DNA from: Pseudomonas sp. MYb185
GTDB lineage: Bacteria > Pseudomonadota > Gammaproteobacteria > Pseudomonadales > Pseudomonadaceae
DNA: 64,000 nt
NCBI RefSeq assembly: GCF_002979975.1
Contig: NZ_PCQD01000001.1
Coordinates: 248,001-312,000 of the forward strand
Reading direction: 5' to 3'
Position numbers and translations under genes: made by a program. Numbering within the stretch: the stretch's first letter is position 1; every line of letters starts with the position of its first letter. Below the pieces are notes generated by a model. The model ran no database searches. It was not told the DNA's origin and worked only from the letters and a program-made list of their open reading frames with translations. Below, one piece after another: positions 47,889 through 58,000 of this stretch.

Positions 47889-48647
47889 ATGCATACCGAT
47901 AAACTGCCGCAGAAAGCCGCCATCTACCGCATGGTCATGCCCGAGCATATCTGCCCGTTCGGTTTGAAGGCTCGCCACCTGCTGCGCAGCAAGGGCTATG
48001 AGGTGGACGATCATTGGCTGACCACCCGTGCGCAGACCGATGCATTCAAGGCCGAGCATGATGTGGAGACTACGCCGCAGGTCTTTATCGAAGGTGTACG
48101 TATTGGTGGCTATGATGATCTGCGGCGCTATTTCGGCAAGGCAGTGCCGGGGCCGGAGGCGACCAGCTACCGCCCGGTGGTCGTGGTGTTCACCATGGCG
48201 GCGCTGCTGGCGCTGGCCATCAGTTGGGTGGTCCTCGGCAGTCTGTTCACGGTTCGCGCGCTGGAGTGGTTCATTGCCCTTGCCATGAGCATCCTGGCCC
48301 TGCTCAAGCTGCGTGACCTGGAGAGTTTTTCCAGCATGTTCCTGGGCTATGATCTGCTGGCCCAGCGCTGGGTGCCCTATGCCTGGCTCTATCCCTTCGG
48401 CGAGGCGCTGGCGGGGATTCTGATGGTTGCCGGCGCGCTGCTGTGGCTATCCATTCCGGTGGCGCTGGTGATCGGCTGTGTCGGCGCGGTGTCGGTGTTC
48501 AAGGCCGTATATATCGATAAGCGCGAGCTGAAATGTGCCTGTGTCGGCGGCGACAGCCAGGTTCCGCTTGGTTTTGTGTCGCTGACGGAAAACCTGATGA
48601 TGGTGGGGATGGCGCTGTGGATGTTGATCAAGCTGTGGTGGCATTGA
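47889..48647 (+). CDS. Glutaredoxin domain fused to MauE-like membrane domain
   Basis: A 252-residue protein. The N-terminal glutaredoxin fold (residues 10-85) has CPFG in place of the CPYC active site, TTPQVFIEGVRIGGYDDL, and a single catalytic Cys. The C-terminal half has four hydrophobic segments in the MauE/DoxX style (SYRPVVVVFTMAALLALA, YAWLYPFGEALAG) and two late cysteines (ELKCACVGG). A thiol-based redox role at the inner membrane is likely. It faces the SdhB-like gene divergently, and shared regulation is possible. Confidence 0.82.
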   Translation: MHTDKLPQKAAIYRMVMPEHICPFGLKARHLLRSKGYEVDDHWLTTRAQTDAFKAEHDVETTPQVFIEGVRIGGYDDLRRYFGKAVPGPEATSYRPVVVVFTMAALLALAISWVVLGSLFTVRALEWFIALAMSILALLKLRDLESFSSMFLGYDLLAQRWVPYAWLYPFGEALAGILMVAGALLWLSIPVALVIGCVGAVSVFKAVYIDKRELKCACVGGDSQVPLGFVSLTENLMMVGMALWMLIKLWWH

Positions 48648-48689
48648 AGGCACCGCACCTGGTAGCAGGTGCGGCGCGGGCGTGAGCGA

Positions 48690-51257
48690 TCAGATATCCC
48701 ACACCAGATTGATGGCGAAGTTGCGTCCGGGCTGGGTCAGGCGGTCGAGGTTGGCCGGGCTGAGCACGGCGGCTTCGCCGACGCCGTCATAACCGCGCAC
48801 GTCATCCCACAGCCAGTATTTCTTGTCGGTCAGGTTGTACAGGCCGGCGCTGACGGTCACATCATCGCTGACCTTGTAGAAGCCGGTCAGATCCAGTATG
48901 CCGTAACCGGGCGTTCTGAACTGGCTGCTGACGCCATCCGGGGTATTGAAGCTGCTGTCATCGACGCGGTTCTTCTTGCGCGCCAGGGTCCAGCTCAGCA
49001 GCGCACCGTAGTCCTCCTGCTCATAGCCCAGGCCGAGCACACCGGTCAGCGGATTGATGGCATTCAGCGGCTCGCCGGTGTCCTTGTTGCGGCCATGGGC
49101 ATAGGCGATCGAGCCCTGGGTGTAGAAGCCCTGCGGAGCGCCCAGTGCGTCGAGGTTCAGGCGGCCCTTGAATTCCACACCCTTGATGGTGGCGTGGCGG
49201 ATGTTGTTGCTCTGGAAGGTCGGCTCTTCGTAGCCGGGGGTGATGGCATCTTCATCGATAAAGTTGCGGTACTTGTTATAGAACACCGCCACATCGAAGT
49301 TGCCATGCTCGAAGTTGCCGCGCAGGCCGGTTTCGTAGCTGCGGCTCTTTTCCGGTTCCAGGTTCGAGTTCGGCTCCACGTTGTAGCCGCCGGCGGGGTT
49401 CTCGAAGCGACCATACAATGCCTTGGCGGTTGGCGTGCGGAAGCCTTCGGCATACTGGCCGTACCAGGTGAACTGTTCAGTCAGTGCGTAGGTCAGGCCG
49501 AGCTTGGGTGACAGCCGCTCCCAGCGCTTGGTCTGGTCGCTCACGGTATCCAGGTCATCAGGGTTGACGGTATTGAGGAACTCGTCGGTGATGTGCGGCT
49601 TGAGCTCGGTATGGTCGTAGCGCAGGCCGGGCAGGAAGGTCCAGTTGTTCCAGCTGATCTGATCCTGGACGAACAGGCTGTAGGTGTCGATGGTCGGATC
49701 AGGGAAGTCGCTGGACTTGACCAGCACATCAGCCGGGCTGACGGCCCCGACGGCACTGCAGCCGGCACCCACGGCCAGGCAGACGCCATTGCCTCTGCGT
49801 GACCCGGTGACCTTCTCCCGCTTGAGGGTGGTGCCGTAGGTCAGCAGGTGTGCGGTTTCACCGAGGACGAAGGCTTTGTCCAACTGGATATCCGCTACCC
49901 ACTGGCGCTCCTGGAACAGGGTCTCGCGGCTGCGCATCACGTTACGCGAGAACGGGAAATAGTTCTCCAGGGTACGCTGGTCGGTCTTGGCGGTCTGGTA
50001 GTTGAAGCTCCATTTGGCATTGTCCGCCAGTACGGAATCCAGGGCGAAGCGGTGTTCCAGGCCGAAGCGCTCACGGGTGACGGTATCATTGCCGGTGCGG
50101 GAGCGGTACATGCCCATCGGCTGGCCGTTGTTGAAGGGGCCGCCTACGGCGCTTCTCTGGTCGGTATCGCGGTCGTCCTTGTACTTCTCATAGGTCAGGC
50201 CCAGGCGTGCGTCATCGGCGTAGTTCCAGCCGACCTTGGCCAATACGTTGCTGGTGCGTGCATCTTCCGGGTTGGCTGCGGTCCGGGTCAGCCCGGTGCT
50301 GTTGTCATTGCCGTAGGACTCGGTTTCATGGCCATCGCGGCGGCTGTAGTGCAGCAGGCCATCGACCTGGCCGCTACGCCCGGCGACGGTGGCGGATTTC
50401 AGCCAGCTCTCGTCTGCCGAGCTGTAGCCGGCCTTGAGGCGCGCCCCGGCATCTTCATCGGGTTTGATGATGTCTTCCGGGTCCAGAGTGTAATAGCTGA
50501 CCACACCACCGATGGCGTTGCTGCCATACAGCGCCGATGCCGGGCCACGCAGTATTTCCACGCGCTTGACGATTTCCGGGTCCACATAATTGCGCTGGGT
50601 CTTGGCGTAGGGCCCATTGAAGAATCCGCCGGGAATTTCCACCCCATCGACCTGGGTCAACACCCGATCACCGTCGATGCCGCGGATGTTGTAACCGCTG
50701 ATGCCGCCGCGCTGGCCGGCGCCACCCACCGATACACCCGGCTGGTCACGCACCAGCTGCCGGATGGTGTTGACATTGTTGCGGTCCAACTGCTGGCGGT
50801 CATGGCTGGTCACGGTGTTGGCGACGCTGTTGACGCCCTGCTCCTGGCGTGTGGCACTGACGGTGATCGGCTGCAGGATCAGGCTGGTGGTGCTGCTGTG
50901 CTTTTCCACAACGATGCTGTTGCTACCCAGCTTGCGATAGCCCAGGTCGGTACCGGCCAGTAGCTGATCCAGTGCCCGTTCTGGCGCCAGGGAACCGTTC
51001 ACTCCGGGCGATGCGACACCCTCGGCCAGCTCGGCGGACAACCCGATCTGCCAGCCGGTAACGGCGGTAAAGGCATTCAGCGCAGGTACCAGGGGCTGGG
51101 GAGCGATAGCGAACTCATACTGCCCCATGCTACGGCTTGGTTGGGCGTCCGTGGGAGCAGCCAGCACCGGTGCTGCCTGGGTGCCGGCCAGCAGGATGGC
51201 GGCAGTCAGAAGGGATAGCGTGCACTGGCGTGCGTGCCGGGAAGGGGAAGAGGACAT
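48690..51257 (-). CDS. TonB-dependent receptor, hemoglobin/heme type, with STN signalling domain
   Basis: An outer-membrane receptor of about 855 residues. The signal peptide is followed by a secretin/TonB short N-terminal (STN) domain (PLVPALNAFTAVTGWQIGL), then the plug with YNIRGIDGDRVLTQVDGVEI and RVEILRGPASALYGSNAIGG. The beta-barrel ends in aromatic NFAINLVWDI. The plug is that of the hemoglobin/transferrin/lactoferrin family, so heme is the likely ligand. The STN domain signals to the FecR and FecI encoded next to it. No HasA-like hemophore or heme ABC genes are adjacent. ATG at 51257 has a GGAGC site. Confidence 0.92.
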   Translation of the reverse strand: MSSSPSRHARQCTLSLLTAAILLAGTQAAPVLAAPTDAQPSRSMGQYEFAIAPQPLVPALNAFTAVTGWQIGLSAELAEGVASPGVNGSLAPERALDQLLAGTDLGYRKLGSNSIVVEKHSSTTSLILQPITVSATRQEQGVNSVANTVTSHDRQQLDRNNVNTIRQLVRDQPGVSVGGAGQRGGISGYNIRGIDGDRVLTQVDGVEIPGGFFNGPYAKTQRNYVDPEIVKRVEILRGPASALYGSNAIGGVVSYYTLDPEDIIKPDEDAGARLKAGYSSADESWLKSATVAGRSGQVDGLLHYSRRDGHETESYGNDNSTGLTRTAANPEDARTSNVLAKVGWNYADDARLGLTYEKYKDDRDTDQRSAVGGPFNNGQPMGMYRSRTGNDTVTRERFGLEHRFALDSVLADNAKWSFNYQTAKTDQRTLENYFPFSRNVMRSRETLFQERQWVADIQLDKAFVLGETAHLLTYGTTLKREKVTGSRRGNGVCLAVGAGCSAVGAVSPADVLVKSSDFPDPTIDTYSLFVQDQISWNNWTFLPGLRYDHTELKPHITDEFLNTVNPDDLDTVSDQTKRWERLSPKLGLTYALTEQFTWYGQYAEGFRTPTAKALYGRFENPAGGYNVEPNSNLEPEKSRSYETGLRGNFEHGNFDVAVFYNKYRNFIDEDAITPGYEEPTFQSNNIRHATIKGVEFKGRLNLDALGAPQGFYTQGSIAYAHGRNKDTGEPLNAINPLTGVLGLGYEQEDYGALLSWTLARKKNRVDDSSFNTPDGVSSQFRTPGYGILDLTGFYKVSDDVTVSAGLYNLTDKKYWLWDDVRGYDGVGEAAVLSPANLDRLTQPGRNFAINLVWDI

Positions 51258-51379
51258 CGTTGGTGCTCCGTCTCGCAAGGATCTGATGATTTCCTATTCG
51301 CATACATAAATGCGAATCAGTTGCATTGGAAATAACGAGACGAATGAGAGCGACTGATCGCGTAAAAATAATCGCCGAA

Positions 51380-52351
51380 TCAGTTGAGCACGATCAGTGC
51401 GGGGAACTCCTGCAATCGCGCGGAGGTGATATGAGCCAGCGAGCGCACCACCTCCAGCGGTTGATCCAGACGATAGTTGCCGGTTACGGCCACATCGGCC
51501 AGGCGCGCATTGGTGTTGATGATCCAGCCGGGGTAGTAACGGCGCAGCTCGGCCAGCACCTCGCTCATCGGGCTGTTCTCGAATACCAGCCGGCCCTGGG
51601 TCCAGGCCAGGTCCTTGTGATCAAGCAGGGTTGGTTGCTTGAAACCGTTGGGCCCGACATGAATGCTCTGGCCAGCTGAGATGCGCACCCACGCGCCACT
51701 GTGCGCTGCCTGCAGGTCGACATCGCCGCGCTGCACTCCGACATGCGCCACCCCATCCTGATAGCGTACGGCAAAGGCGGTATCCCGTACGCTGGCGCGC
51801 ACCGGGCCGACATCCAGTTCCAGCGGTCGATCCCGGCTGTCCGATATCTCGAAGAAGGCCTCGCCCTGGTGCAGGCGGGCGATACGCTGTTGTGCATCGA
51901 TGGTGCTGGAAAAGGCCGAATTGGTATTGAGCAGCACGCTGGAGCCATCCTCCAGATGCAGACGTTGCTGCTGGCCGACGGCGGTCAGATGATCGGCCTG
52001 CAGACGCAGTGGCAGGTCGCTGAAGCTGAACACGCCCAATACCAATACAGCTGCAGTAGCGAGCATTCGCCAGCGCCGCGCCCGGCGGCGGGGCAGGGTA
52101 CTGGGCGCTGCTGGTGCGTTCAACTGCCGGGCGCACTGCGCCACCTGCGGGCTACCCCAGATGGCCTGCGCCCTGTGGAACGCCTCTGCATGCAATGGCG
52201 AGACGTTCAGCCAGTCATTGAACTGCCGGGTTTGTTCCGGGGTTGGGCTTTCCAACAGGACCAGCCACTCCAACGCCTGATCCATGATCTCGGCGTTTGC
52301 TGACTCCCCGCCCTGGGTAATGGCGGTCGGGGTGTTGTGGGTATCCGTCAC
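51380..52351 (-). CDS. FecR-type anti-sigma factor
   Basis: About 323 residues. An N-terminal cytoplasmic domain (MDQALEWLVLLESPTPEQ, LNVSPLHAEAFHRAQAIW) is followed by one membrane segment (MLATAAVLVLGVFSF) and a periplasmic FecR domain (VGQQQRLHLEDGSSVLLNTNSAF in part) with a C-terminal secretin-like end. It passes the signal from the STN domain of the adjacent receptor to the sigma factor. The GTG at 52351 has a GAGGAA site 5 bases upstream; a GTG 9 codons earlier is the alternative. Confidence 0.92.
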   Translation of the reverse strand: MTDTHNTPTAITQGGESANAEIMDQALEWLVLLESPTPEQTRQFNDWLNVSPLHAEAFHRAQAIWGSPQVAQCARQLNAPAAPSTLPRRRARRWRMLATAAVLVLGVFSFSDLPLRLQADHLTAVGQQQRLHLEDGSSVLLNTNSAFSSTIDAQQRIARLHQGEAFFEISDSRDRPLELDVGPVRASVRDTAFAVRYQDGVAHVGVQRGDVDLQAAHSGAWVRISAGQSIHVGPNGFKQPTLLDHKDLAWTQGRLVFENSPMSEVLAELRRYYPGWIINTNARLADVAVTGNYRLDQPLEVVRSLAHITSARLQEFPALIVLN

Positions 52352-52445
52352 GACTATTCCTCGGCTGTCTCGTTGCACGGGTGTTTTTAGATGGAACAGG
52401 GGGCGGGGTCAAGAAAATCAACCGCATCCGACGGTGATGCCTGCC

Positions 52446-52964
52446 TCAGGAGTGATTCAGCCGGTCGGCCACACTGATGCAGATAGCCATGATCAGCTTC
52501 AGCTCCTTCTGTACGGTGCTCAGGGATACGCCCAACTGCCCGGCGATCTCCTGATAGCTGTGGCCGTGAACCCGGCTGAGAATGAAGATCTGCTGCTGAC
52601 GTGCGCTGAGCTGGCTGATGCTCAGATTCAGCTGCTCAAGCAGTTGCTGGGCATGGGCCGCGTCCTCCGCGCTGCTGGCGGGAGCGGCGATACCTTCGAC
52701 CACCTCCATGGGCACATCTTCCACCACCGTGCGTGCCTGGATACGCCGCGCGCGTAGATGATCGAGCGCCAGATTACGCGCCGTCTGGAACACGAAAGGC
52801 TCCAGATGATCGATGGCCCGCTCACCCAGGGCACGGCTCACCCGCAGGTAGGTTTCCTGCAGCAGGTCCTCGGCGGTGCTGTGGTTCTGGACCATGCGTT
52901 CGAGCGTGCGCAGCAGAGACACTCGCTGGGCGAGAAAGACATGATTGAAATGCGATTGGCTCAC
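52446..52964 (-). CDS. FecI-type ECF sigma factor
   Basis: A 172-residue extracytoplasmic-function sigma factor. Region 2 has AEDLLQETYLRVSRAL and FVFQTARNLALDHLRAR. Region 4 has LSARQQQIFILSRVHGHSYQEIAGQLGVSL split across two helices. It should transcribe the receptor gene when heme or another ligand is sensed. A Fur box lies 27 bp upstream of its start, so iron controls it first. Confidence 0.93.
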   Translation of the reverse strand: MSQSHFNHVFLAQRVSLLRTLERMVQNHSTAEDLLQETYLRVSRALGERAIDHLEPFVFQTARNLALDHLRARRIQARTVVEDVPMEVVEGIAAPASSAEDAAHAQQLLEQLNLSISQLSARQQQIFILSRVHGHSYQEIAGQLGVSLSTVQKELKLIMAICISVADRLNHS

Positions 52965-52990
52965 AACAGGACCTGGTTCGTATTTGCATT

Positions 52991-53009
52991 AATGATAATG
53001 CTTATCATA
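52991..53009 (-). promoter_or_regulatory. Fur box upstream of the ECF sigma factor gene
   Basis: AATGATAATGCTTATCATA matches the Fur consensus GATAATGATAATCATTATC closely, and the site extends into a longer imperfect palindrome. It lies 27 bp before the fecI-type start, where Fur-iron would block transcription. Confidence 0.85.
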
Positions 53010-53109
53010 TGCGCAGGCAATCGGGTTCATCTCCCTCCTGAACCTTTCTGCTGTGTCCAGAACCGCGTAATCTGTCAGGTAAAGAGATAAAAAGATCCGA
53101 GGCAGGCCC

Positions 53110-53862
53110 ATGCAAGTGCTGCAGTCCCCCCATGTTTTCTACCGCCGTGTGCTCTTCGAGGTGAGCGCGACCGAATGCCAGGTGGCCATGGAAGATGAAC
53201 ACCACTACTTTGTCCTCAACCTGCGCCATGACGGAGCGCGCATCACCGCGGTCGACAGCACCTCCCGACGTACCCCCTGGACCCTCTGTCCCCAAGCCGC
53301 GAGCCGCCTGCAGGAGTTCGTCGGCCAGCCCCTGCGCCAGCGCATCGCCGTCAACCTGCCGGATATCGACGGCAAGCAGCAATGCACCCACCAGTACGAT
53401 CTGCTGATGGTCGCCCTGTCCCAGGCCCTGCGACCGGGGCGGCGTGAATACGTCGCCAAGGTGATCGGCGCCATGCATGAACATCGTCATGCCGAACTCT
53501 GGCTGAACGATGAGAAACTGCTCGACTGGCGTCTGCGCGGCACCGTCATCGACAGCCAGGACCAGTTCGACCAACGCGACCTGCGCAACATCCTGCCCTG
53601 GGCTGATGAACACCTGGATGACCAGAGCCTGGAAGCCCTGTACGTGCAGCGGCGGGCGGTGATGGTGGCGGCAAGCAAGGGCATCGACCTGGACCGTATC
53701 CCCAATGCGGGCGTAGCCATGCGCGCGCGGGCTGGCGCCTGTTTTGTGTTTCAGCCGGAGCGGGCGGAAAGTGCCGTGCGGGTGTTGGGTAATACGCGGG
53801 AGGATGTACGTGGGCCGGAGGATCTGTTGGTGGGGTGGGGCGAGCATCTGGCGGAGGTGTGA
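53110..53862 (+). CDS. DUF2889 family protein
   Basis: A 250-residue soluble protein resembling the DUF2889 family (VSATECQVAMEDEHHYFVLNL in part, CTHQYDLLMVALSQA, LRGTVIDSQDQF). No catalytic role is established for the family. It has no signal peptide. It runs divergently from the ECF sigma factor gene and 95 bp before a deaminase gene. Confidence 0.75.
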   Translation: MQVLQSPHVFYRRVLFEVSATECQVAMEDEHHYFVLNLRHDGARITAVDSTSRRTPWTLCPQAASRLQEFVGQPLRQRIAVNLPDIDGKQQCTHQYDLLMVALSQALRPGRREYVAKVIGAMHEHRHAELWLNDEKLLDWRLRGTVIDSQDQFDQRDLRNILPWADEHLDDQSLEALYVQRRAVMVAASKGIDLDRIPNAGVAMRARAGACFVFQPERAESAVRVLGNTREDVRGPEDLLVGWGEHLAEV

Positions 53863-53957
53863 GCCAGGACATAGTATCCGAGAGGAGACCATGGTCTGTT
53901 CGGATCGGAACCAGCCAAAGCCATATTGCCCGATTCGATTATGAGGAGACTGAGATC

Positions 53958-54431
53958 ATGCAGGACTCGGAACTGCAACACTTGCGCCGCTGCATAGAAC
54001 TGGCTGAGCAAGCACTGGATGCCGGAGACGCACCCTTCGGCTCGGTACTGGTCGATGCCCAGGGCACAGCCCTGGCCGAAGCCCGCAACCGGATCGGCGG
54101 TGGTGACCATACCCAGCACCCGGAATTCGAATTGGCCCGCTGGGCCGCGCAGCACATGACCCCCGAACAGCGGGCGACCGCTACCGTATATACCTCTGGC
54201 GAGCACTGCCCCATGTGCTCAGCCGCCCATGGCTGGGTAGGGCTGGGCCGCATCGTCTATATCAGCTCCGCCCGGCAGCTACTTGACTGGCACCAGGACA
54301 TGGGCCTCGCGCCGCCACCCGTGAACATGCTGCCCATCCAGGATATCGCTCCGAATGTGCGGGTGGAGGGACCAGTGGATGGACTGGTAGGGGAGGTGGA
54401 AGCACTGCATCGGCGGCGGCACGGTGCGTAG
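53958..54431 (+). CDS. Cytidine/deoxycytidylate-type nucleoside deaminase
   Basis: A 157-residue zinc deaminase of the CDA/guanine-deaminase-like group. The HxE motif is in TQHPEFELARWA and the zinc Cys pair is in SGEHCPMCSAAHGW. The fold starts with HLRRCIELAEQALDAGDAPFG. The substrate (guanine, cytosine or another base) cannot be fixed; the sequence is closer to free-base deaminases than to TadA. ATG at 53958 follows a GAGGAGA site; the frame is open upstream. Confidence 0.87.
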   Translation: MQDSELQHLRRCIELAEQALDAGDAPFGSVLVDAQGTALAEARNRIGGGDHTQHPEFELARWAAQHMTPEQRATATVYTSGEHCPMCSAAHGWVGLGRIVYISSARQLLDWHQDMGLAPPPVNMLPIQDIAPNVRVEGPVDGLVGEVEALHRRRHGA

Positions 54432-54440
54432 GGCGGGACG

Positions 54441-54470
54441 GGTTGTCGAGCGCCTGCTCGACAACATGGG
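54441..54470. repeat. Palindromic repeat, family E
   Basis: GGTTGTCGAGCGCCTGCTCG is followed by ACAACATGGG, giving a perfect TTGTCGAGC/GCTCGACAA stem. It lies 10 bp after the deaminase gene and resembles 25166-25197. The rest of the 187-bp gap to the pilin gene shows nothing. Confidence 0.75.
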
Positions 54471-54618
54471 CAGGCTGGTGAATGCTCAGCCTGCTAGTCG
54501 TATCGCACCGGCATTGTCGTAAACGTACCTGAAATGTGCGTGCTCCTTTGCTCAAATGAATTCATCTAGGTCTGGCTTTACAGCGTTGGATCCGTAGGCG
54601 CAGGGTACCTTGCCGATC

Positions 54619-55038
54619 TCAGATGCCACTACAACTTCCCCAAGCGGCGGCAAGAGCTCCACTCCCTCCCCTTGTTCCGGTTGAATCCAGCGTCAATGTG
54701 CCTTTTCCATCCAGTACACCTGTTCCGGTAGCAGTCAATGTATAACTGCTGGCAGTAGAAGCGGTTATACCTATAGTTGCGTGCTTTCTTGTACCGTCTA
54801 CAGGAGCACCGGCATATTCGCCAAGTGATGCATCTGTATAGGTATTACTCTGCGCCTTGAACCTTTCGAGGGTAGAGGCAGCTCCAGTGATAACTGCCTT
54901 CGTATCCTCACAGGCGCTCTTGCGAATATAAGCCTGATAGCTTGGCAAGGCGATGGCTGCAAGGATGCCTAATATAACTATGGCAATCATCAGTTCGATC
55001 AAGGTAAAGCCTTCCTCCTGATGCTTATACATGATCAA
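54619..55038 (-). CDS. pilE: PilE-like type IV minor pilin
   Basis: A 139-residue pilin at the end of the minor pilin operon. The leader [10 protein letters not shown] is followed by [20 protein letters not shown] with Glu5. The mature part has two Cys (SACEDTK and GSCSGI), likely one disulfide. The start overlaps the pilY1 stop by 4 bp (ATGA). It occupies the position of PilE in P. aeruginosa, where PilE is a minor pilin; no pilY2 gene lies between. Confidence 0.88.
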   Translation of the reverse strand: MIMYKHQEEGFTLIELMIAIVILGILAAIALPSYQAYIRKSACEDTKAVITGAASTLERFKAQSNTYTDASLGEYAGAPVDGTRKHATIGITASTASSYTLTATGTGVLDGKGTLTLDSTGTRGGSGALAAAWGSCSGI

Positions 55039-58000
55039 TTCGACTCCGTGATATCAATCCAGTAATTGCTTGGTTCAGGCTCATCCTCGAGGGGCTCAAT
55101 GGATGGGAACCGAACCAATACGTTTTTGCCACCTATAGAAACCACAACTGGGTCGGGAAGCAGCCCACTGGTGCTAACCTCGGTAAAGCGGTCTGATGCG
55201 CTAGGTACTCCTGTGGTGTTCCGAGCAGGCGCTGCATTGCGCAGTTTGACACTATAAGCCCTGTTAACCCCCACGTTTGCCTGACAGGAGTCGGCTATAG
55301 CGGTTGGTTCGTAGGTATTGAAGTAGACGATATTATTAACAGTGAGGGCTGCGGAGAGCACTTTCTCACCAGTGGTACCCAGTTTGATCAGCCAGCCTGA
55401 CTTATTTTCCAGGGCGGTGTTGGCTGCCTCATCAGCAACGATAGACGTCAGATCCGCCAAACTGCTTTCGGTAATCAAACCCTCGTTGGTGGTTTGGGTC
55501 AGTGCTGCTGTTTGCAATGAATAGAAGCGGTCTTGAATAACCGTGTGCAGGGGATGCCCGCGGTATCCACTGCCGATATTGACCGTAAGCTTGATGGTGC
55601 CAGCATCATTGACCAGAGCCACGTCTGGGGCATGGTAGAAACGACGGGCGTTAACACCATTACCCCCTAGCTCCGCCATGACACCGTCACCATTGGCCGG
55701 GGTGATCAAGTTGGCTGTGCTCTGACCGTTATTTATATAGAAACGCCAGATCTGACCGCCCATGTCGCCTACGAAAATCTGGTCAGCGGTGCCGGTGCTG
55801 TCATACACCAACTGGCCAGCAGCGTTCTGCTGCAGATCAATTACCCTGACGGGGCTGGGCATGCTGTATTTCATTTTGCTATGAGTGGTTCCGGTGGCTG
55901 ACCAAATTAGCTCACCTGTTTTGGCGTTGACGATATAGAGCGCGTTGCCCATGGCATCTTCACGGCGTACATATGTTGTGTCGCCTTCTGCTTGATTATC
56001 CTGTTCCGGGTCATAACCACCCGCAAAAATCAGTACATCTGTTGGTGGGTTGCTGGTTGAAGGGGTGCCAATCTGGATTTTGGTGCGCACTGGTGTTGAC
56101 CAGGTTTGCCCGAGTGTTTCAAAGCCACTGGTTGTACCGCCAATAATTTCCCAGAGGAGTCTGGGCGAACCGCGGTTGGTTAGATCAAGGGCATAAAGGT
56201 TGCGCCCCCCACGCCCCATCGTGGCGTAGGCGTAGACAAATTCACCCGTTTCAGCCGTGCCATTGGCATTCAGAATACTACCGTTGCCATTAACATCATT
56301 GGCCCAGACGGTGACAGTATTATCCATACCGTATGGGCGGCGGTTGTCGACTGAGCTGGGGCCATTCTCCATAAGCTCCTTGACGTTGGGCAGTAAGGCT
56401 TTGGGTATGAATGCAAGCTCCTCAATACCTGTTTTTGTGTTGACTACGTGGATCATGCCTTCGTTGGTGCCGATAACAACGACGCTGTCATCCTCTTTGT
56501 ATGTTATTAGACGGGGGCTGGAATGGAGCGGATCGCCCATAGCTTTGCGCTGGGTACTGTTAGCGACACCGCCCTCCCAGCCGAGAAGATAATTGATCAG
56601 CATCTGTCGTTCGGTATCATTGGTCGCGCCCAGTTCGGTATTGAGGTTAGTGCTGGCGGCTACTTTAGTCAGGTTGGTATTGTTGGGGTTATTGCCAGTA
56701 TAGGTATATAAATTTCTCGGTGTTGGCAGCTTGGAGGCAGCACCGCCTAGACTGGTCTGATTGCCATCAGTTTCGGTGCTCCAGAAGCTCCGCGAGGTGG
56801 AGCTGAAGAAGCCTGTATTTGGATCTACAGCTACGTTTCCAGCAGCATCGAGAATACGAACACCATCAACATCTACCTTGTACCGTTTCAGGTTGCCCGG
56901 CCAGCGATCCGTTTCTTGGGGGCGGAACACGGCAAAGTACAGCTCGTCCCGGTTGTCAAGCCGGTTGAAGCTATTAACTGGGGCGCTGGCGCTGACAAAG
57001 GAGGCGTCGGTGGATATGACGCTGCGGATAATCTCATCAAACGCCTCGGTCAACTCGCTTGCATTGTCCGCGCCGTAGTAGCCGCCGCCGCCTTGTTTGG
57101 CTATATCACAGAGGAATCTTGCTGCTGCGTTGCCGCCTGTGCAGGTTTGTTTATTGAAGTTGCTAGCATTAAGGGCAAAGCCGATGGTGTGAGTGGTCAC
57201 ATAATTGTTGGCCCCCTCAATCCAGCTTGCCTGGTCATTTTCTGCCAAATGCTTGGCTATTTCGCGACCGCATCTTTCTCCATTGTCAACTCCGCTAGTT
57301 GCGCAGGAGGGGCCTCCGATACCGCTAAGGCTGTTTGAAGAAGTGTAATTGTTGTCATTTGCGACCCCGTCGCTGAGCAATACTATATGAGTTGGCTGGC
57401 ATGCACTGGTAATAGGAGAGTCGTTTCCGCGCAAATATGTTGCAGCTCCATACAGTGTTGGCACGATTGGTGTCATATGGAAAGGGTTTCCACCCGGCGG
57501 ACGTAGCTTGTCCACTTCGGATATTAGTGTTTCACGGTAGGTTCTCGGAGCCTCGCCTTGGTACTTTATGCGTAGCCTCATCGCCTGATCTGTATTCTGG
57601 TCGTGGGCGATTAGTGATGGGCCTGCAGAAGATGGCCTTATCAGCGTAACGATAGAGCTGCCCGATGATGACCAGTTGCTTTTGTTAACCAAGGTTTGAA
57701 CTTGGGAGGTAAGAGTGCATGAGTTAACTTGTGATGTGGATGCGCGTACGAAGTCGCAGTTGGTGTCGCTTATTCTGGAGCGACTACTGAAGTTGTTGTT
57801 GCCAGTGCCCAAAGCTGCAGGTGAGACGCTATTTTCTATTGATACAGCTGCTGTAGTTGTAGTGGTGGCTCCAGAGGCTGCAGCAGACGTGCTGATTAAC
57901 TGGGCAGAAAGAATAGTTGCGCCTTGCGGTATACTTATTCCGGCAAAGCGGGCTGCTATATGGCGGCCATTGCCGAACTCCAAAGTTGGGCCGGTTAAGT

